The notes beneath the pieces were generated by a model, which made no database searches, had not been told where the DNA came from, and saw nothing but the letters and a program-made list of their open reading frames with translations. Shown here one piece after another: positions 1-12,594 of a stretch of 64,000 nt of DNA. Source of the stretch: Escallonia rubra. Taxonomy: Eukaryota > Streptophyta > Magnoliopsida > Escalloniales > Escalloniaceae. The stretch is taken from positions 439,003 to 503,002 of the forward strand of contig JAVXUO010001478.1 of NCBI GenBank assembly GCA_033065855.1, in the 5' to 3' direction. A program made the position numbers and the translations under genes. Numbering within the stretch: position 1 is the first letter of the stretch; each line of letters begins with the position of its first letter.

Positions 1-311
1 ATAAAATGAGTCCTTGCTTTGAGAGAGAATTACACGGGTCTCACCCCTTGAGGAACGGGGCATAAGCCCTTTTGCCTTGTATATACAGTCAGACATGCCT
101 GTAGAAAGATGCCTACAACCCCCGGTGTAGTGACAATTAATGATAACTAAGCATGGTATTTTTTTTTCCTTGACACATTCAGCAACAATGCTAAACAGCT
201 CTTGTTAGTGTGACCGATTAAATGTCAGTAACAATATAATTGTCTCGACAACCTGAGTAGCAGTCAAAAATATTTCCTTTAGCCACTACTAGAACAGTTA
301 ATTAACCTGGA
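1..311. other. 3' flank of the SUMO-like gene
   Basis: No coding signal is seen. The stretch lies just past the stop codon of the minus-strand gene that ends at 312 and probably holds its 3' UTR and polyadenylation region. It is AT-rich; I could not fix a poly(A) site. Confidence 0.4.
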
Positions 312-3300
312 TCAGTTTGACTTAGCATGCACTTCAATGATGTCGTTGTCCTCCATCCCAAGACTCTCGGGAGTTGCTGTAGGGCTAATTTTATCCCCAT
401 CAAAACAAAAAGCTAAACTTTGCAGATCAAGCTTGACTTTCTCGGCATACATCTTGAAGAGACGCTCAAACTTATCATCCTATTAAAAAGAAACAACTCT
501 CAATTCTAAAAATATAACCTTTGACAACTATGTGCACCATCGTAATACATGCTTTAAAGTATAGTGGATACCATGTAGACACGAAACTGCTTAAGCCCAG
601 TCTTGTCCTGTATAGAAATAACAATTTTAGGTCTTTCAGAGGCAGGCTTCGACGGGTTCTCCGGAAGACTTTCTGAAGAAGACTGTTTTGTAGCTTCAAG
701 ATCTCTTCTGACAGACTCTTCAACAGTTCGCAAGACCTCTTGAGCTGATTGGGCGAATAACATCAGTTCCTGCTTCTGTAACCTAAAATATTAACACATT
801 CATCAATCAATATGTAAAACCATTCATATGTAGACTAGACTACAATGAAAAAATATGCTTGACCAAGGACTTGAATAAATGCTTATGTATAAGTGAGAAA
901 CCACTATGTGATGCATCACCCCGGCCCATCCTGTTATAGGGAACTTGACATACACTCTAGATAGGGAAAGTATCGGCCGGCATTGATTTGTACCGGCCAT
1001 GGATTTCGCCGCCAAGTGCTGGAGCACAGAGGTATTTCGGTCATTTTTTGGATTCTAGACTCCCTCTGTCTGCAGCTTCTCTTCAGATCTAAGACACCAG
1101 AACACTATATGATGGCCCCCCAAGCTCTCCAAAAACACACAGCAAATTCCCCATTACTGTGCTACGATATCGAGACGCTTGTAGATTTGTGTAGTTACTT
1201 TCATATGTACTTGTGCATCATGGATAAAGCAACATCAAAACCAACAGCCTGGGGACCTCGATCTAAACATACATACGTTTATTCCTTTTGATTAGATAAC
1301 CCCACCCTCCACCATCCGACCAAATCATAATATTCAGATAAAAAGTCCGATCTTTATCTTTGAGAACTCAGTTTTCTATCTCTTTTTCCCTTAAAAGTCA
1401 GAAACTAGGGTTTAGGTTGCCTCCCCTAGGGTCTGACTCTATGAAGGTTTTGATCCAAATTTGTGCGTTCGGTGCGTAGGGTATTCAACCCCATTTTGTT
1501 GAGTTCAAACAGACAAAAATAATAGATTAGGGTTAGGGGCCGTTTGACAGGGTTTTTTTTTTGCTCTTTTTTTTTTAGTTTTGAAAATTGGAATTATGTA
1601 GTAAAAATAAAACTAAGAAGCAACTGTTTAATTAGGGAAAAACCTTCAATTAGAGTATGATGGGTGCCTAGCAGCTTCATCCTTCACGTCATATAACTTA
1701 GTCCTCAAATCCGAAATTTGTCAGTTATGCCAACTAGATTGGCTTGTTGGTAAGCAAGAGTCAGTAATAATAGGGTTTCCTAATTTACCTTGTTAATTAT
1801 TTAAAGAGCTAAATACGTGGTAAACTACTGGACTATGATGCAAATTCAACTTTAGTCACTAGACTTTATTTGTGTCCAATTGACCATTGGACTTGTCAAT
1901 TTGTCAAATTAAGTCATTCTGCTAAGTTCAATTAACCAGAGGCTCATTAAGTGCCCATGTGCCTTGCACATGGGGCTTAAGTTGGGGGCAAAATCATCAA
2001 AACAAGAACTTCTATCTTTCTAATTTTCGATCTGATTTTTTTTTCTTTTTTTTTTCCTTCCCTTTCCTTCTTCTTCATCCATTGCCCACCCAGTCACCCA
2101 CCTATCCCTGACCCAACTACACTGCTACCACCAACTCTTACCCACTTCTAGCGCCACAATCACAACCACAACACCATCTTTAAAGAAAAAAAGGATTTCC
2201 TTCTCCTCCATTTACACACAGGAATATCAAAGTCATCGAGCCCCTCTCCCTCCTCCATTCCCCTCATTTTAGATCCAAAATCTATCACTAAAACTCCCCT
2301 CCAGATACTGCAAGACCTCGTTCATCAGCTTCACACACAAACGCGCACACAACTGGATCACACAACTGAATCTGATCGAGCTATCCCGTACTTTCAAGGT
2401 CGACCCAATCAGATCCTGAAATGATGACGACGCTACGGAGGTGGGTACGGGGTACATGGTCTTAGCGCTGGCGAGAAGGAGGCGTTATGGAAGAGGAAAG
2501 AAGAGGAGATCGACGCTGTGGGAGGTGCTGGCTGATATGGAGTGGGTGGCTAGAGAGATGGGGGGTCATGGGCGGCTAAAATGGTGTGGTCGTTATGGGT
2601 GGCGATTGAAGGATGATGGTGAGCTTGAATAGTGGTTGGTGGGTTGGGGAGGTCTAGGGTGGTGGTCATGGGGAAGAAAGTAAGGGTTGGTGGTGGCAGT
2701 GTGTGTGTGAGAGAGAGTTTGTACCGAGTGACCGAATCAAATCTGAAAATGATGCTGAAGTCACATAGCAACATCTACTGGATACAAGCAACAAATTGCA
2801 CTACCAATTGCAATTCAAGGTCAGAAGGGGTGTTTGTGTGAGTCAGTGTGTGTGTGTGTGTGTGTCCACGAAGTGTGATTGTAGGGTGGTGCCGTGGTTG
2901 TGCTTGGTGGTTGAGCCGTGGTTGTCCTTGGTGGTGCTGGGTTGATGTCGTAGTTGCGCATGGTGGTTGGAGTGGAGACATAGCTATACTCAGTGGGGGT
3001 GGTGCTTGGTTTGTAGTTGGAGACATGGAATAAGAAAGGAGAAAGAAGAAAGAAGAAGAAGAAGAGGATGGAGGAAAAAAATAGAGAGTGACGAATTTGC
3101 CCTTAAATTAAGTTACTTAATGGACTTAGGCTTGACGGAATCTAACAAAATTACCTAACTGGACAAATTAAAGAATCAAATGGTCACTTTGACACAAATC
3201 GAAGTCCAGTGACTAAAGTTGAATTTGCGTTGTAGTATAGTGGTCAAACCACGTGTTTAGCTCTTATCAGAGTTAACTGAAAGGAGGATTTAAATCAGAT

Positions 3301-5068
3301 GCAAGTCGTTACATGCAAAAGGGCCAGATATTATGCAAAACTAACTAATGTGGATGTTTCAGAGTTTACTACAAAGACAGACAATAAAACAGGGCACCTA
3401 CCTATACTGTTATATTAATTCTGCTTGTACTACAAATTAAAAAAAGGTGAAGTTACAGGTGAACACATAAAGTGACATGTTGAAAGCATATACAGATTAT
3501 AAAATACTTATGCAACATTATGCCACAAGTTCAAATACAAAACCAGGTGTCACCTATGCAACACTGAAGCAATAACTTCACCAAGCCCAGGATCTCCTGG
3601 TGGCGTCTAGGCTTAAATGCAGGGAAGCAGTCAACAAGTAAATTGTGCCAGCCTCTATGTTATCCACTTGACTCAATAAAACACACGAGTGGAACAAAGT
3701 TAAGAGATACAGAACATCTGACATATGGTACACATTGTCCTTGGTAACAGCTCATAAAAGGGTAATACTTGTTCTTTTACGAATGGCATTATGCAGCAAG
3801 TTTCTCAATACTCAATGTTCTTTCGAGTACCCAGCGTACTACTATTTAAATCCATTCATCCTACAATAGTTAAAAAAGTTACAATAAAGTGGCTACATGT
3901 TAGAATTGGGTTCAAAAAAGTCATGTTATGCTGTACTCCAGGTGCCAAAAATATTACTCAAATGCAGTGCTTGTATTAGCTGGGTTTGGGATACAACTAT
4001 GTAAGCACAAACGAAACTAAAGGCCTTACCATGGTCAACCTTGATGCGGCAATTGATAATGTACGTACCTTCCTAACACTTTGGGGTGGCACATTCTACT
4101 TTGCACAACTCTTTATGTTCCTCACTAACATCTTCTAAACCAATTAGATCAACTAGTTGCCAACGTCACAAGGCCAAGCAAGTTATCCAAACCACAAGGT
4201 CAAGCAAGTTTCTTTTCTTTAAAACAGCAACTCATTTAGTAGAAATTAAATCATACAGCGCCTCTGACATTCTCACACTATTAACAATCACACTCCGTGG
4301 ATAAATAAGGATCAAAGACATTAACTTTAACTAGTATACACACCTCAATGCCTTAATTGTGGGATCCTCGCAATGCTTTTGTGGATCCACGGTAATCTTG
4401 GGCGGAGGCGGCAGCCAATCCTCCTCTTCCTCTTCCTTTTCCTTGTCGTCGCAATCAAGAATCTGAACAACTCCCCCATGTTTCACTTCTGTTTCAACCT
4501 AACTCCAAATAAATTCCAATCAAAAGTCAATTACTCAAACAATTCCTCTTAACAAACCGCACTAAATAAGTCTAAGAATCCAGCTCTAATAAAGAACGAG
4601 AATTTACAATTGGGTCCGCAATTTTCCTCCTTTTGGGAGGACAAATCGGTGAAGAATCCGAATCATCGTCTGCCAATTACAACAGATCTCAACAAAGTTA
4701 TTAAAGTTGGATAATTTACACACACACACACACATATACCCTTCGTTCCATTGGACTTTTTGCGTGCAGATTTCTAAGTTGAATTTAGTACCACACAAAC
4801 ATCAAAAGAAATTCAATTAGCAATGTACGTGTAAAATAAGAGTAGCTTGGCATGTCCAAACAGGGAAGAGACAATGAAAAATGTGCTAAATCTATCCTAA
4901 GAATTGGCACAAAAGTCAAATAGGAAAACTTTTCAATTGAACGGAGCGAGTAAAAAGTATGAACAAAATACAGAGAAAAAAGAATGCACCATCGAGGCAA
5001 ACGATGTAAGGCTGCACGCGAGTGTAATCGAACAAAGGTTCGAATTCTTCTTGGGATTCCTCCTGCAT
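312..5068 (-). CDS. SUMO-like (Rad60-SLD type) domain protein, 5 exons
   Basis: Coding exons on the minus strand, read in order: 4990-5068, 4608-4669, 4344-4498, 572-782, 312-479. All junctions are GT-AG and the frame stays open, giving 675 nt or 224 residues. The N-terminal third is acidic, with Asp and Glu runs and a basic patch (PPKRRK) that could be a nuclear signal. A proline stretch (DWLPPPPK) follows, then a helical region (LQKQELMLFAQSAQEVL), and the last 75 or so residues form a beta-grasp SUMO-like domain (KIVISIQDKTGLKQFRV ... LAFCFDGDKISPTATPESLG ... DNDIIEV). The protein ends AKSN, without the di-glycine needed for conjugation, so it should act as a fixed SUMO mimic, as in Rad60/NFATC2IP-type proteins; it resembles the Arabidopsis At1g68185 type. 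Start: the ATG at 5066-5068 opens the first acidic exon. Role in SUMO-dependent complexes is inferred from the family. Confidence 0.85.
960..1545 (+). repeat. dispersed repeat R1, copy 1 (uninterrupted)
   Basis: This block inside intron 3 of the SUMO-like gene matches, in inverted orientation, the block at about 20155-21805. Shared landmarks include the CCAAGTGCTGG / CCAGCACTTAG region, the GATAAAGCATCATC-type stretch near 1220, the GAACTCAGTTTT stretch near 1365 and the TTCGGTGCGTAG stretch near 1468. One edge carries a short palindrome around GGCATTGATTTGTACC (about 978). A weaker match to the last part is seen near 9490-9620. The class is not clear; LTR or untranslated retroelement DNA is possible. 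It holds the empty site (1339-1347) of the element inserted in copy 2. Confidence 0.7.
1803..3265. mobile_element. Mutator-like non-autonomous TIR element in intron 3
   Basis: The two ends are inverted copies for more than 100 bp. The left end begins AAGAGCTAAATACGTGG and the right end, read on the minus strand, begins AAGAGCTAAACACGTGG; both continue with the shared words GCAAATTCAACTTTAGTCAC. The interior is not coding for a transposase: it is a poly-pyrimidine stretch, then a GGTGG-rich block (about 2440-3010) and a short (TG)n. The long TIRs suggest a Mutator-like element, but I could not find a convincing 9-bp target duplication. Open frames here are low-complexity artefacts. Confidence 0.65.
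3266..4343. other. rest of intron 3, no recognised feature
   Basis: AT-rich intron sequence between the TIR element and exon 3 of the minus-strand SUMO-like gene. I see no coding similarity or clear repeat structure in it. Confidence 0.4.
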
Positions 5069-5370
5069 AATCGGAGCTGAAAAGGGTTAAATTGGGAAAC
5101 CCTAGAATAGTGTTGGGCTGAATTTTACAGAGTCGATTCGAAGAAAGAGGGCAAAGAGTAGCACGCGCACCATTACTCGACTCTGCTCTTCTTTTTCCTG
5201 TAAATTTGATAGATTCAATTTGTCCCGCCTAGACAGGGAGGGAAGCTTCAATAAGATGTATTAATGGATAACTGATAAAGTATATGCTTTTTTATATGGA
5301 ATTGCAATTAATGGATTCCAACTAGAATTTGAAGAAGGATTAGAATCCAAATTTCAACAGGAACTTTTAA
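5069..5370. promoter_or_regulatory. upstream region of the SUMO-like gene
   Basis: This region holds the presumed 5' UTR and promoter of the minus-strand gene starting at 5068. I see no unambiguous TATA box, which is common for constitutively expressed plant genes. The boundary is a guess. Confidence 0.3.
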
Positions 5371-5374
5371 ATCG

Positions 5375-5625
5375 TACGTTTAAACAAAAAATTGTTTTTG
5401 TATATTTTTACTATTTTCTATTTTCATTTTGAATAAAATTACCCAAACAATAACAAAAATGTGTTTTCAGCTTTTTCTACCAAAACTTAATCCAATATAA
5501 GAAAAAATAGCTAAATTTTTTTTGGTGAAAATATTAAAAGTACATGATCGTATTTTCAAACTAAATACGTAAATCATGAAAACGAAAATACAAAATAAAA
5601 ACAGAAAACAAATATGGTAAATTTC
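5375..5625. mobile_element. MITE, family also at 41902-42183
   Basis: The block shares with 41902-42183 the end motif CGTACG(T/C)TTA, internal words such as ACTTAATCCAATATAAGAAAA and GTGTTTTCAGCTTTTT, and the inner terminal words AAAACAGAAAAC. The relative orientation is inverted. It has no coding capacity. This copy is the more diverged; its right end is near the ATATGGTAAAT at about 5610. Confidence 0.55.
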
Positions 5626-5916
5626 GAACATGAACATTTAAAAATGTTCACGATTGTGTTCATGAACATAGTGTTTGTATACTAAATTAATACTTTTATA
5701 AGTAAGGCATAGTTAATTATAAATATATTCATGTAAAATAAACTTAAAAAAAACTTGATAACCTAAAATTAATTAACTAAAAGATCAAACCCACTTATAA
5801 ACCAAAATATAAGCCAAGCTCAAGTCCAAGTCCAAAAATAACCCCCAAATCCCAATACCCTTTCTTCCAAACTTATTCTTAATTCTAGCCGCACCTCTTT
5901 GTCTTCTCCTATACCT

Positions 5917-5954
<38 letters not shown>

Positions 5955-5955
5955 G
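5917..5955. repeat. microsatellite (TC)n(AC)n
   Basis: An uninterrupted CT run switches to a CA run, followed by CGCGC. It stands in AT-rich intergenic DNA; no gene is seen right after it. Confidence 0.9.
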
Positions 5956-7300
5956 CGCATACTAACACACCAACCAACATCATGGCGCCTCCCTAGCTCA
6001 GCGGCATAACCAGCAACGCGTTGCCTCCCTCAATAGCGAACACACCCACGAACGACTCACGCACCAACCATCACAACATGGCAAGCACTTCCCAACGTGG
6101 TTTGTTTCTTCTTTAAGATCCAGAGACTCATAAATATCTATTGAAGCGTTCCATTTCTCACGATTTGGTCAACAACAATCTGTTTCTATCATTTTCCCTG
6201 GTTTTTTTTCTCCAACTTTATGTGGTTGGAATCTCAAAAGTTTTGCATCTGGAGTTTTTGGTCTTATTGAACCAAAAAAGGAACGAGCTTAAAATGCCCG
6301 AGTTCGGTTTGTAAAGGTTAAACGAACAAACTGAGTCGAGCCCGAACTTTTTGAGTAGTTTCACGAACCGAGTTCAAACGAACATTTCAGTCACTTATAC
6401 AAACTTGAGCCGAGTTCAAACATGGCCTGAGCTATACGAACCGAACACAAACACACCCTTGTTTGGCTCGAACTCGGTTTGCATACAGCCCTACATATGA
6501 AGTACAATATAATTTTAATAATAACATGTTACAAAAATAAGTAAAACTAATCTCACTAAAATATGGCAATCAAACCGAGACTTTGTACTAAAAGTTTGAT
6601 TCGTGCCCTCCGGAACTAGTGGCTCGGTTCGATGGGCTTCACGGCATGCAAGCCCCAAGATTACTCTGTAGTATTATTTCTATTTTGCAATGGAGATTCA
6701 TGAACAACCCTCTTGACTTTCATATTCCACAACACAGACAACATCAAAGTGTATAAAGGTGACTAAAACAAAACTAGAGGGAGAGAGAGCTTCGGCCTGT
6801 GTGTGTAAATATATGATAGTATATTTTTCAATGTTGGCCGAAACCTATATGTATATGGAGGTGGAGGAAAAATTTTCGAGCCAAAGCAAAGGAGAAAGGA
6901 AAATTTGGCAGCTTTTATATCGGCCAAGAAAGGAGAACATCAATAGCAGAAGTGACCTGCTTGTGGCCACCTTCTCTCACAAAAAAAAGGGGTTGACCCC
7001 GTGCCCATGTGTTTTGAAACACATATAATAAAATACAACAATTTTTTATATGTTTCAAAATACAACCTCAAAGAAAAGGAAAAGGAGATGAGAAATATGC
7101 ATTGGCAAGGTGTCACGTAGATTTAGCATTTCCTTGGATAAATGAGCAGAAACTAATTGAGATATGATGGTAGAGCGAATACTCTTTTAACCAGATTTTA
7201 CGATGTGAAATTCGCATACTCACCACCCACACAACATCTCTAGTCATGGTTATTCTTGTGGGTTGACGCTAAATGGCCATGCGTTGTGCCTAGATATTCT
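5956..7300. other. intergenic; possible hAT-like MITE at about 6260-6490
   Basis: The stretch 6260-6490 has repeated GAACTCGGTTTG / CGAACCGAGTTC-type words in both orientations and ends in TACAGCCCTA, whose complement TAGGGCTGTA is the typical end of many plant hAT-type MITEs. The matching left end is not clear. The rest shows no gene. Confidence 0.3.
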
Positions 7301-7639
7301 TGTGTGCTCTAACAACATACCCAAGTTCCATAAAGGCGGCTCAACCCCAAAGACATATAGGTGGCATCCATCAGGGAATATGCTGCAGCTGAACATTCCA
7401 TCCCAGTAATGGAGGATATGGACCCATTAAGAGTTATAAGCTTATCCTCACACACTGCATGCGCAACAGTCACTCTCAAACACCATAAGGATAGACTCAT
7501 CTCTAAAGGCCTCCCACTTTAGAAGATATATACAAAGTGATAATGCCCTTCGAACTCCATGACTTCATTATAACCTACCGAACCTCATTTACGGGATCGT
7601 CGATCACAGAAGGTTCATCTATAAATTCAGGTACAGTCC

Positions 7640-8830
7640 CATCTCCCTCCATGCTTTCATCATTAGGCTTCTCCCTAGTGGCTTAGTATGAGAATTCGGC
7701 CAAATCGCTTTCGAACCTAATAAAGCCCATTAATACAATACCGTTCTCAGGTAGTTGCATTCACGGTAGCATGTCGCTTTTGGATGTGACGACGCTTTCC
7801 ATCATATATTTTACTTTTAGTTCGAGTAATGGCAGTTAAGCAATCACAATGCATCGCCACAGGCGGATTAGGTTTACTCCACAAAAGTACGTCAACCAGA
7901 AAAATTTTGAGCCACTCTACTTTAGAAACGAGCCTTCTCTATGGCAATCGACTCTGATTCCATTTTGGATTTACAATAATTGTCTGCTTGGATGACTTCC
8001 AAGAGACTGCCCCGTCCGGCTAGTAGGAACATATCCACTAGTGGGTTCTAGCTCATCTGATTCCGTAGTTCAATTAGCATCACAACAACCTTCAAGCAAG
8101 AATGACCACAATATATTAGTTCATTTTACCTCTACAGTAGCTTAATAACCTCGATATTGCATTGCAATATTCCTATTATGATTATGTCTACTTAGTCTGC
8201 CAACTGCATATGCAATACCACGACGAGCAGTATGATTCATAACAAATATTAGGCTTCCAATTATCTGTGCATACTTATTTTGTTAACCAGTTATCACTAT
8301 AATTTTTCACAAGGTGTATTTTCGCATCATAGACTGAATACAATGACGCACAGTCATAATCATATTTTTTTAGCATGTTCTCAATAAAGTGTGACCGTGA
8401 CAACGCGATGGAATCATCATGCCTCAAAATTTTGATTCCGAAAATGACATTAGCTTTTCCTATATCTTTTATGTCAATTTAGATACCAAAAATATCTTAA
8501 TAGCATGCACAATATTGTTGCTTGTTTCACATATAAGCAAATCATCAACGTACAAGCATTTATTGATATTACTATCATCAACACATTTACAATATGCACA
8601 CTTATCGACATTGCTAATCTAAAATCTATCAGATATAATCACTCTATCAAATTTTTCGTGTCATTGTTTAGGAGCTTGTTTCAATCCATACAAAGAGTTT
8701 AAATTTTTACATAATTTGTTATCTTCTCTAAGGACTATATATCCCTCAGGTTGCTCTCTATATATGTCTTCTTCGAATTCACCATTTAGAAAAGTAGTCT
8801 TCACGTGCACTTAGGTCAAACCAAGGTTGT
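7640..8830 (-). pseudogene. decayed Ty1/Copia pol (RT and RNase H)
   Basis: Read on the minus strand, 8830-8400 shows reverse-transcriptase remains: FLNGEFEEDIYREQPEGY, LYGLKQAPKQ and KCLYVDDLLI (the YVDD active site is still readable). Lower, 8230-7640 shows RNase H remains: YAVGRLSRHNHN, a LEGCCDAN segment, SDELEPTSGYV, and a MMESVVTSKS-like tail. Many stops and frame changes separate them, so this cannot make protein. Upstream gag, protease and integrase are missing and no LTR pair was recognised. The region 7300-7640 may be 3' untranslated or LTR debris of the same element. Confidence 0.8.
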
Positions 8831-9700
8831 AGCAAAGCTGTAATTCTCCATTTAGCAAGAAGATAAAATAAAGATAGTGACGTTTTTGCATACCTTTAGC
8901 GACTAATATTAGGAGAACTGATTGATTTGCGTCACTATTTTTTAACAAACCATATATTTTTTTTCCGTTTAGTTCCGCACGTTTTAGCTATAATAATAAT
9001 ATAGTGGGAATGGTTAAGCACAAACAAAATTTCATGTGTTCATGACCAATGAATAGCATTATTTAGTTGTTTTTAATTTGAAGGTCTATTGTAGTTGAGG
9101 TTTTTGCTCGATTAATTTGTACAATGAAGGGATATCACTGCTAAATCTTTTTTCAAGAGCTTAAGTTTATTATAAATAGGGGAATTGGGCTATATTTTCA
9201 AGAACAAGTTTTTTCTTCTTCCTAGAGCTTTTATATCATTTCTCTTAGAAGTGATAAATCATCTCTAAGGGGAATTTAGCACTTCATATCCATTTCTTAA
9301 TAGTCTTGAGTCATTTGCATCGTGGATTCGTCCCAAAGCATTCCCAAGTCTTCTAGGCAAAGCATTCCCGAGGTATATTTACTACTTTTTAGACTAGTTT
9401 AAAATATAATAGTCGAGAGTGTCTCCCCTCACCACGACCACATGTTCATTATACAAACTATCAATAAGAGTCTTTCTTTTAATTTCTTAGTTCGAATCTA
9501 AGAATTGAGTATAGGTAGCCTGCCGTAAGGTCCGTGTCAAACTATGATGGTTTTGATTTCTGTTTGTCCAACTGGATATGTAGGCCATTTGACCCCTACT
9601 ATCGAATTCAAACTAATAATATTGATTTAAACTTGAGTTTATGTTATTGCATGTTTATATGTTAAAAAGGCCAAGAATCAATATAAATGAAATAAAGACA
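8831..9700. other. intergenic retroelement-like debris
   Basis: A TATAAATAGGGG motif at about 9172 followed by pyrimidine-rich leader-like sequence, and a short repeat of CAAAGCATTCCC (about 9333 and 9360), suggest a former LTR or leader. The stretch 9490-9620 resembles the end of repeat R1 (1430-1540). No ORF and no clear element ends were found. Confidence 0.3.
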
Positions 9701-9705
9701 CAAAG

Positions 9706-10029
9706 GCTGTGTTTGGCGCGCGGGATAAGATTCTGGATAGGATAAAAATAATCATATCCTGCGTTTAGACACGCACTTAGTCACCGGATAAAGTATCCTT
9801 TGGACTTGTTTTATACGCCTTGAGTGGGATAAAATAATACCTGGGGGGGGGGGTATAAAATTAGTCCAGATCAGTTCGGACTAAAATGAATGAGACCCAC
9901 CCCACTTTTCTTCCTCTTTCCCTTCAACGCTATATATATATATACATTGTATATATACATATACATTACGCGTGTATATGTATATATATGTATGTATCTG
10001 TATATACGTGTGTGTATATACGTATATAC

Positions 10030-10075
<46 letters not shown>

Positions 10076-10273
10076 GTATCTGTCTATACGTGTGTGTATA
10101 TACATATATACGTGTGTATATATATATAGGTATATATATTGTATATACGTGTGTGTAGATAAATATATATATATACGTGTGTGTGTGTATACGTGTGTAT
10201 ATACATACGTATATATATATATATATATGTATATACACACGTATATACGTATACACACACGCGCGTATATACA

Positions 10274-10322
<49 letters not shown>

Positions 10323-10487
10323 TACTTTGTAAATTGCATATCTGACTTATAATCTGGACTTGGTCCAAACGCTGGATATAATTTCTTGCTTATCCGGTCT
10401 TATCCGACGGTATAGCTTGTCCGGCCTTATCCGCCCTTATCATGTCCTTATCCTTATCCTTATCCTTGTCGCCAAACACAGCCATAG
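9706..10487. mobile_element. TIR element filled by a compound microsatellite
   Basis: The left end GGCTGTGTTTGGCG and the right end CGCCAAACACAGCC are perfect 14-bp inverted repeats. Both sub-terminal zones contain many copies of TTATCC/GGATAA-type words, in opposite orientation at the two ends. The middle, from about 9930 to 10318, is simple-sequence DNA. There is no transposase. The end sequence type is common among plant MITEs; I could not see a matching target duplication, so the superfamily is open. Confidence 0.65.
9932..10318. repeat. compound microsatellite (TA)n/(TG)n/(CA)n
   Basis: Nearly 390 bp of alternating purine-pyrimidine steps: TA runs, TATACGTGTGTG units repeated several times, then a pure (AC)n run ending near 10316. 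Long reading frames rich in Tyr-Ile-Cys-Val on both strands are produced by this composition and are not genes. Confidence 0.95.
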
Positions 10488-12560
10488 GGTATGCGGGTGC
10501 CTAACACCTTCCCGTCATATAACTCCCTGAATCCATTTCTTTGATTTCAATAGATTAGTAGTCATTTGAGCATTTTTAGAGTATTTTTTTGGGTTTTTCT
10601 TATTTTCTTGTGTTTAAATAAGTAAGATGACGATTTCTTAAAATCCATCCAGAGATTTTTCCGAGTCGGTTCGCTACACATAGCATAAAGTGTTTTAAGT
10701 ACATATATCCTCTCTCTTTTTTTGGTGAATCCAAAAGGAAATATTGGAAGCTCTATCTTCCATGCTCTAATCCTGTAAATTTTCAAGAGTATGTATTATG
10801 AACTATCTAAATCTTGTAACTTTTATATTCGAACAAAAACCAAGATTAGAATGTCTCAAAAAGTTTGAAAGAATAATAAGTAAATACTTCAATTGGCGGT
10901 TTGTATAGCTGACAGTGGCAAACATGATTAGAAAGCCAATTGCTTTTTGAAGCATGAACAAAATATAAAAACAAAGGAAGCTATTCCTAATTTGAAGCAT
11001 GAACAAAAGATAGGCCAATGGAATAACTATTAGATTTGAAAATTACAATTTATTAATGGCATAAAAAGAGATCAAGTTCTACAAGTTTCCTAGGTTGTCT
11101 TGCAAATCTTTGCTATGATGATATAAACTCCGATAAAATTGAGTTCGTTAGTTGGTCTTCTTACTTGTTAATTTTCTTGTCTTATTTGATTATTTGGGGT
11201 TTTTGGCTTATTTAATCAGGCTTATATATGTTTGGCTCTTTGGTACCATTTATTTCTTCTTATCATTGTGGTTTGAATCAGCACCCAATCTGATAATTAA
11301 TTTTGAATAATCAATTTGGTGTTAACAGTAAGATATGTTTTAGTCTTATAGGAACTTCAACGTATGATATGATGCAAATCGATTTATTTAATGGATTTAT
11401 CATATTTTCTAGGAAAATCGGATATATGTTATTGTTAAGAATAACCATTGATCCAAAAATTTCCCAATATTAGTCGAAGGCGAAATCTATGTAATATCAA
11501 AATTAAAGTGAATCAATGTAAGACTACATCTCTCGAACTGTGGCATAAACCATTCTTCTGTGGCAAAGGAAGAAGTTGCCCCTTTGTGCTTTTTCACCTT
11601 ATCCCCATCTTCTATTTCAAAATCATGCCTCTGTCACAAGCAGTAAATGTGTTCCATCACATTTTTTCTAGACAACAACAACCAAACTTTGGATAATGAT
11701 ATTTTAACAATTCCGAGGGATAAGTTCGATTTTTGAAGTTACCATACGGTGGAGGAACATATCTGTAACAATAACTTGCTTTCAATAAAACTTGAATATG
11801 TTTTCAAAATATCTAATCATCACACACTATCTTGTTACGTGGGAACATATTAACTTTCCATATCCTAGATTTCTCAAATCTGCTAGAATCAGATGTAGTC
11901 TAATGTTGTACATTTCTACTTAATATTCCCCTACCTCTTTCTTCTTTTTCCGTCCTCTCGATACCACTCAATGACATATCAAATTTAGGTACAACTAAGA
12001 ACTTGCGTGCATCTTTAGGGGACAACAATTGATGTTAAAAGTGTGGGGTAACAGATCGATGACTTACAAAGGTTGTTGGGTGCGCAAAAGAACAATAGTT
12101 TAAATTGCATGTGGCTATATAGTGAAGAAATCCAGAGGTACAACAATTACACTAAACAAAGGAACTAGAAGAAAAATTACTAACGAGAAATAAGAAAAAG
12201 TTGATTACACATTGTTGTTATTATTTTTCATCCTATATATCTCTCTTATGTACATAAGTACTACAAAGTTTTATGCAAGCTATCTAGAAGAAGCACATCA
12301 CCTAACCCGTGCAGTTGGGACTACGACACGATGTGATAAAGAGGACAATAGAAAAAGTATTAACTAGATATTGTGTATCAATTTCAAGAAAGGAGATATA
12401 GAAACCATTTGAAACAAATGTAAAGTTTATTTATGTTTTCTGGAAAGTTCACGTACAATGGCATTTGACATCTTTTCTAATTGTGCAGGAGTTATTATGT
12501 ACATGTGAAGCAACGATAGAAGAAGCGATGAGAGATAATTGATATCTAGAGTGCATGCTC
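10488..12560. other. intergenic, no gene recognised
   Basis: AT-rich DNA with scattered short open frames and no recognisable domain, element end or RNA gene. The frames at 10562-11018 and 11448-11696 have low-complexity or unfamiliar content and no splice or start context. Confidence 0.35.
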
Positions 12561-12594
12561 TTGAGCGAAAAGATTAGAGCTTTATTAAAATGGC

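Noticed and set aside
2441..3033. Several frames in the GGTGG-rich block
   Set aside because: Low-complexity Gly/Arg/Trp or His/Pro/Thr translations on both strands inside a TIR element.
9881..10368. Six long open frames on both strands (79-145 residues)
   Set aside because: They are translations of TA/TG/CA simple repeats (Tyr-Ile-Cys-Val strings); overlapping frames on both strands show that composition keeps them open.
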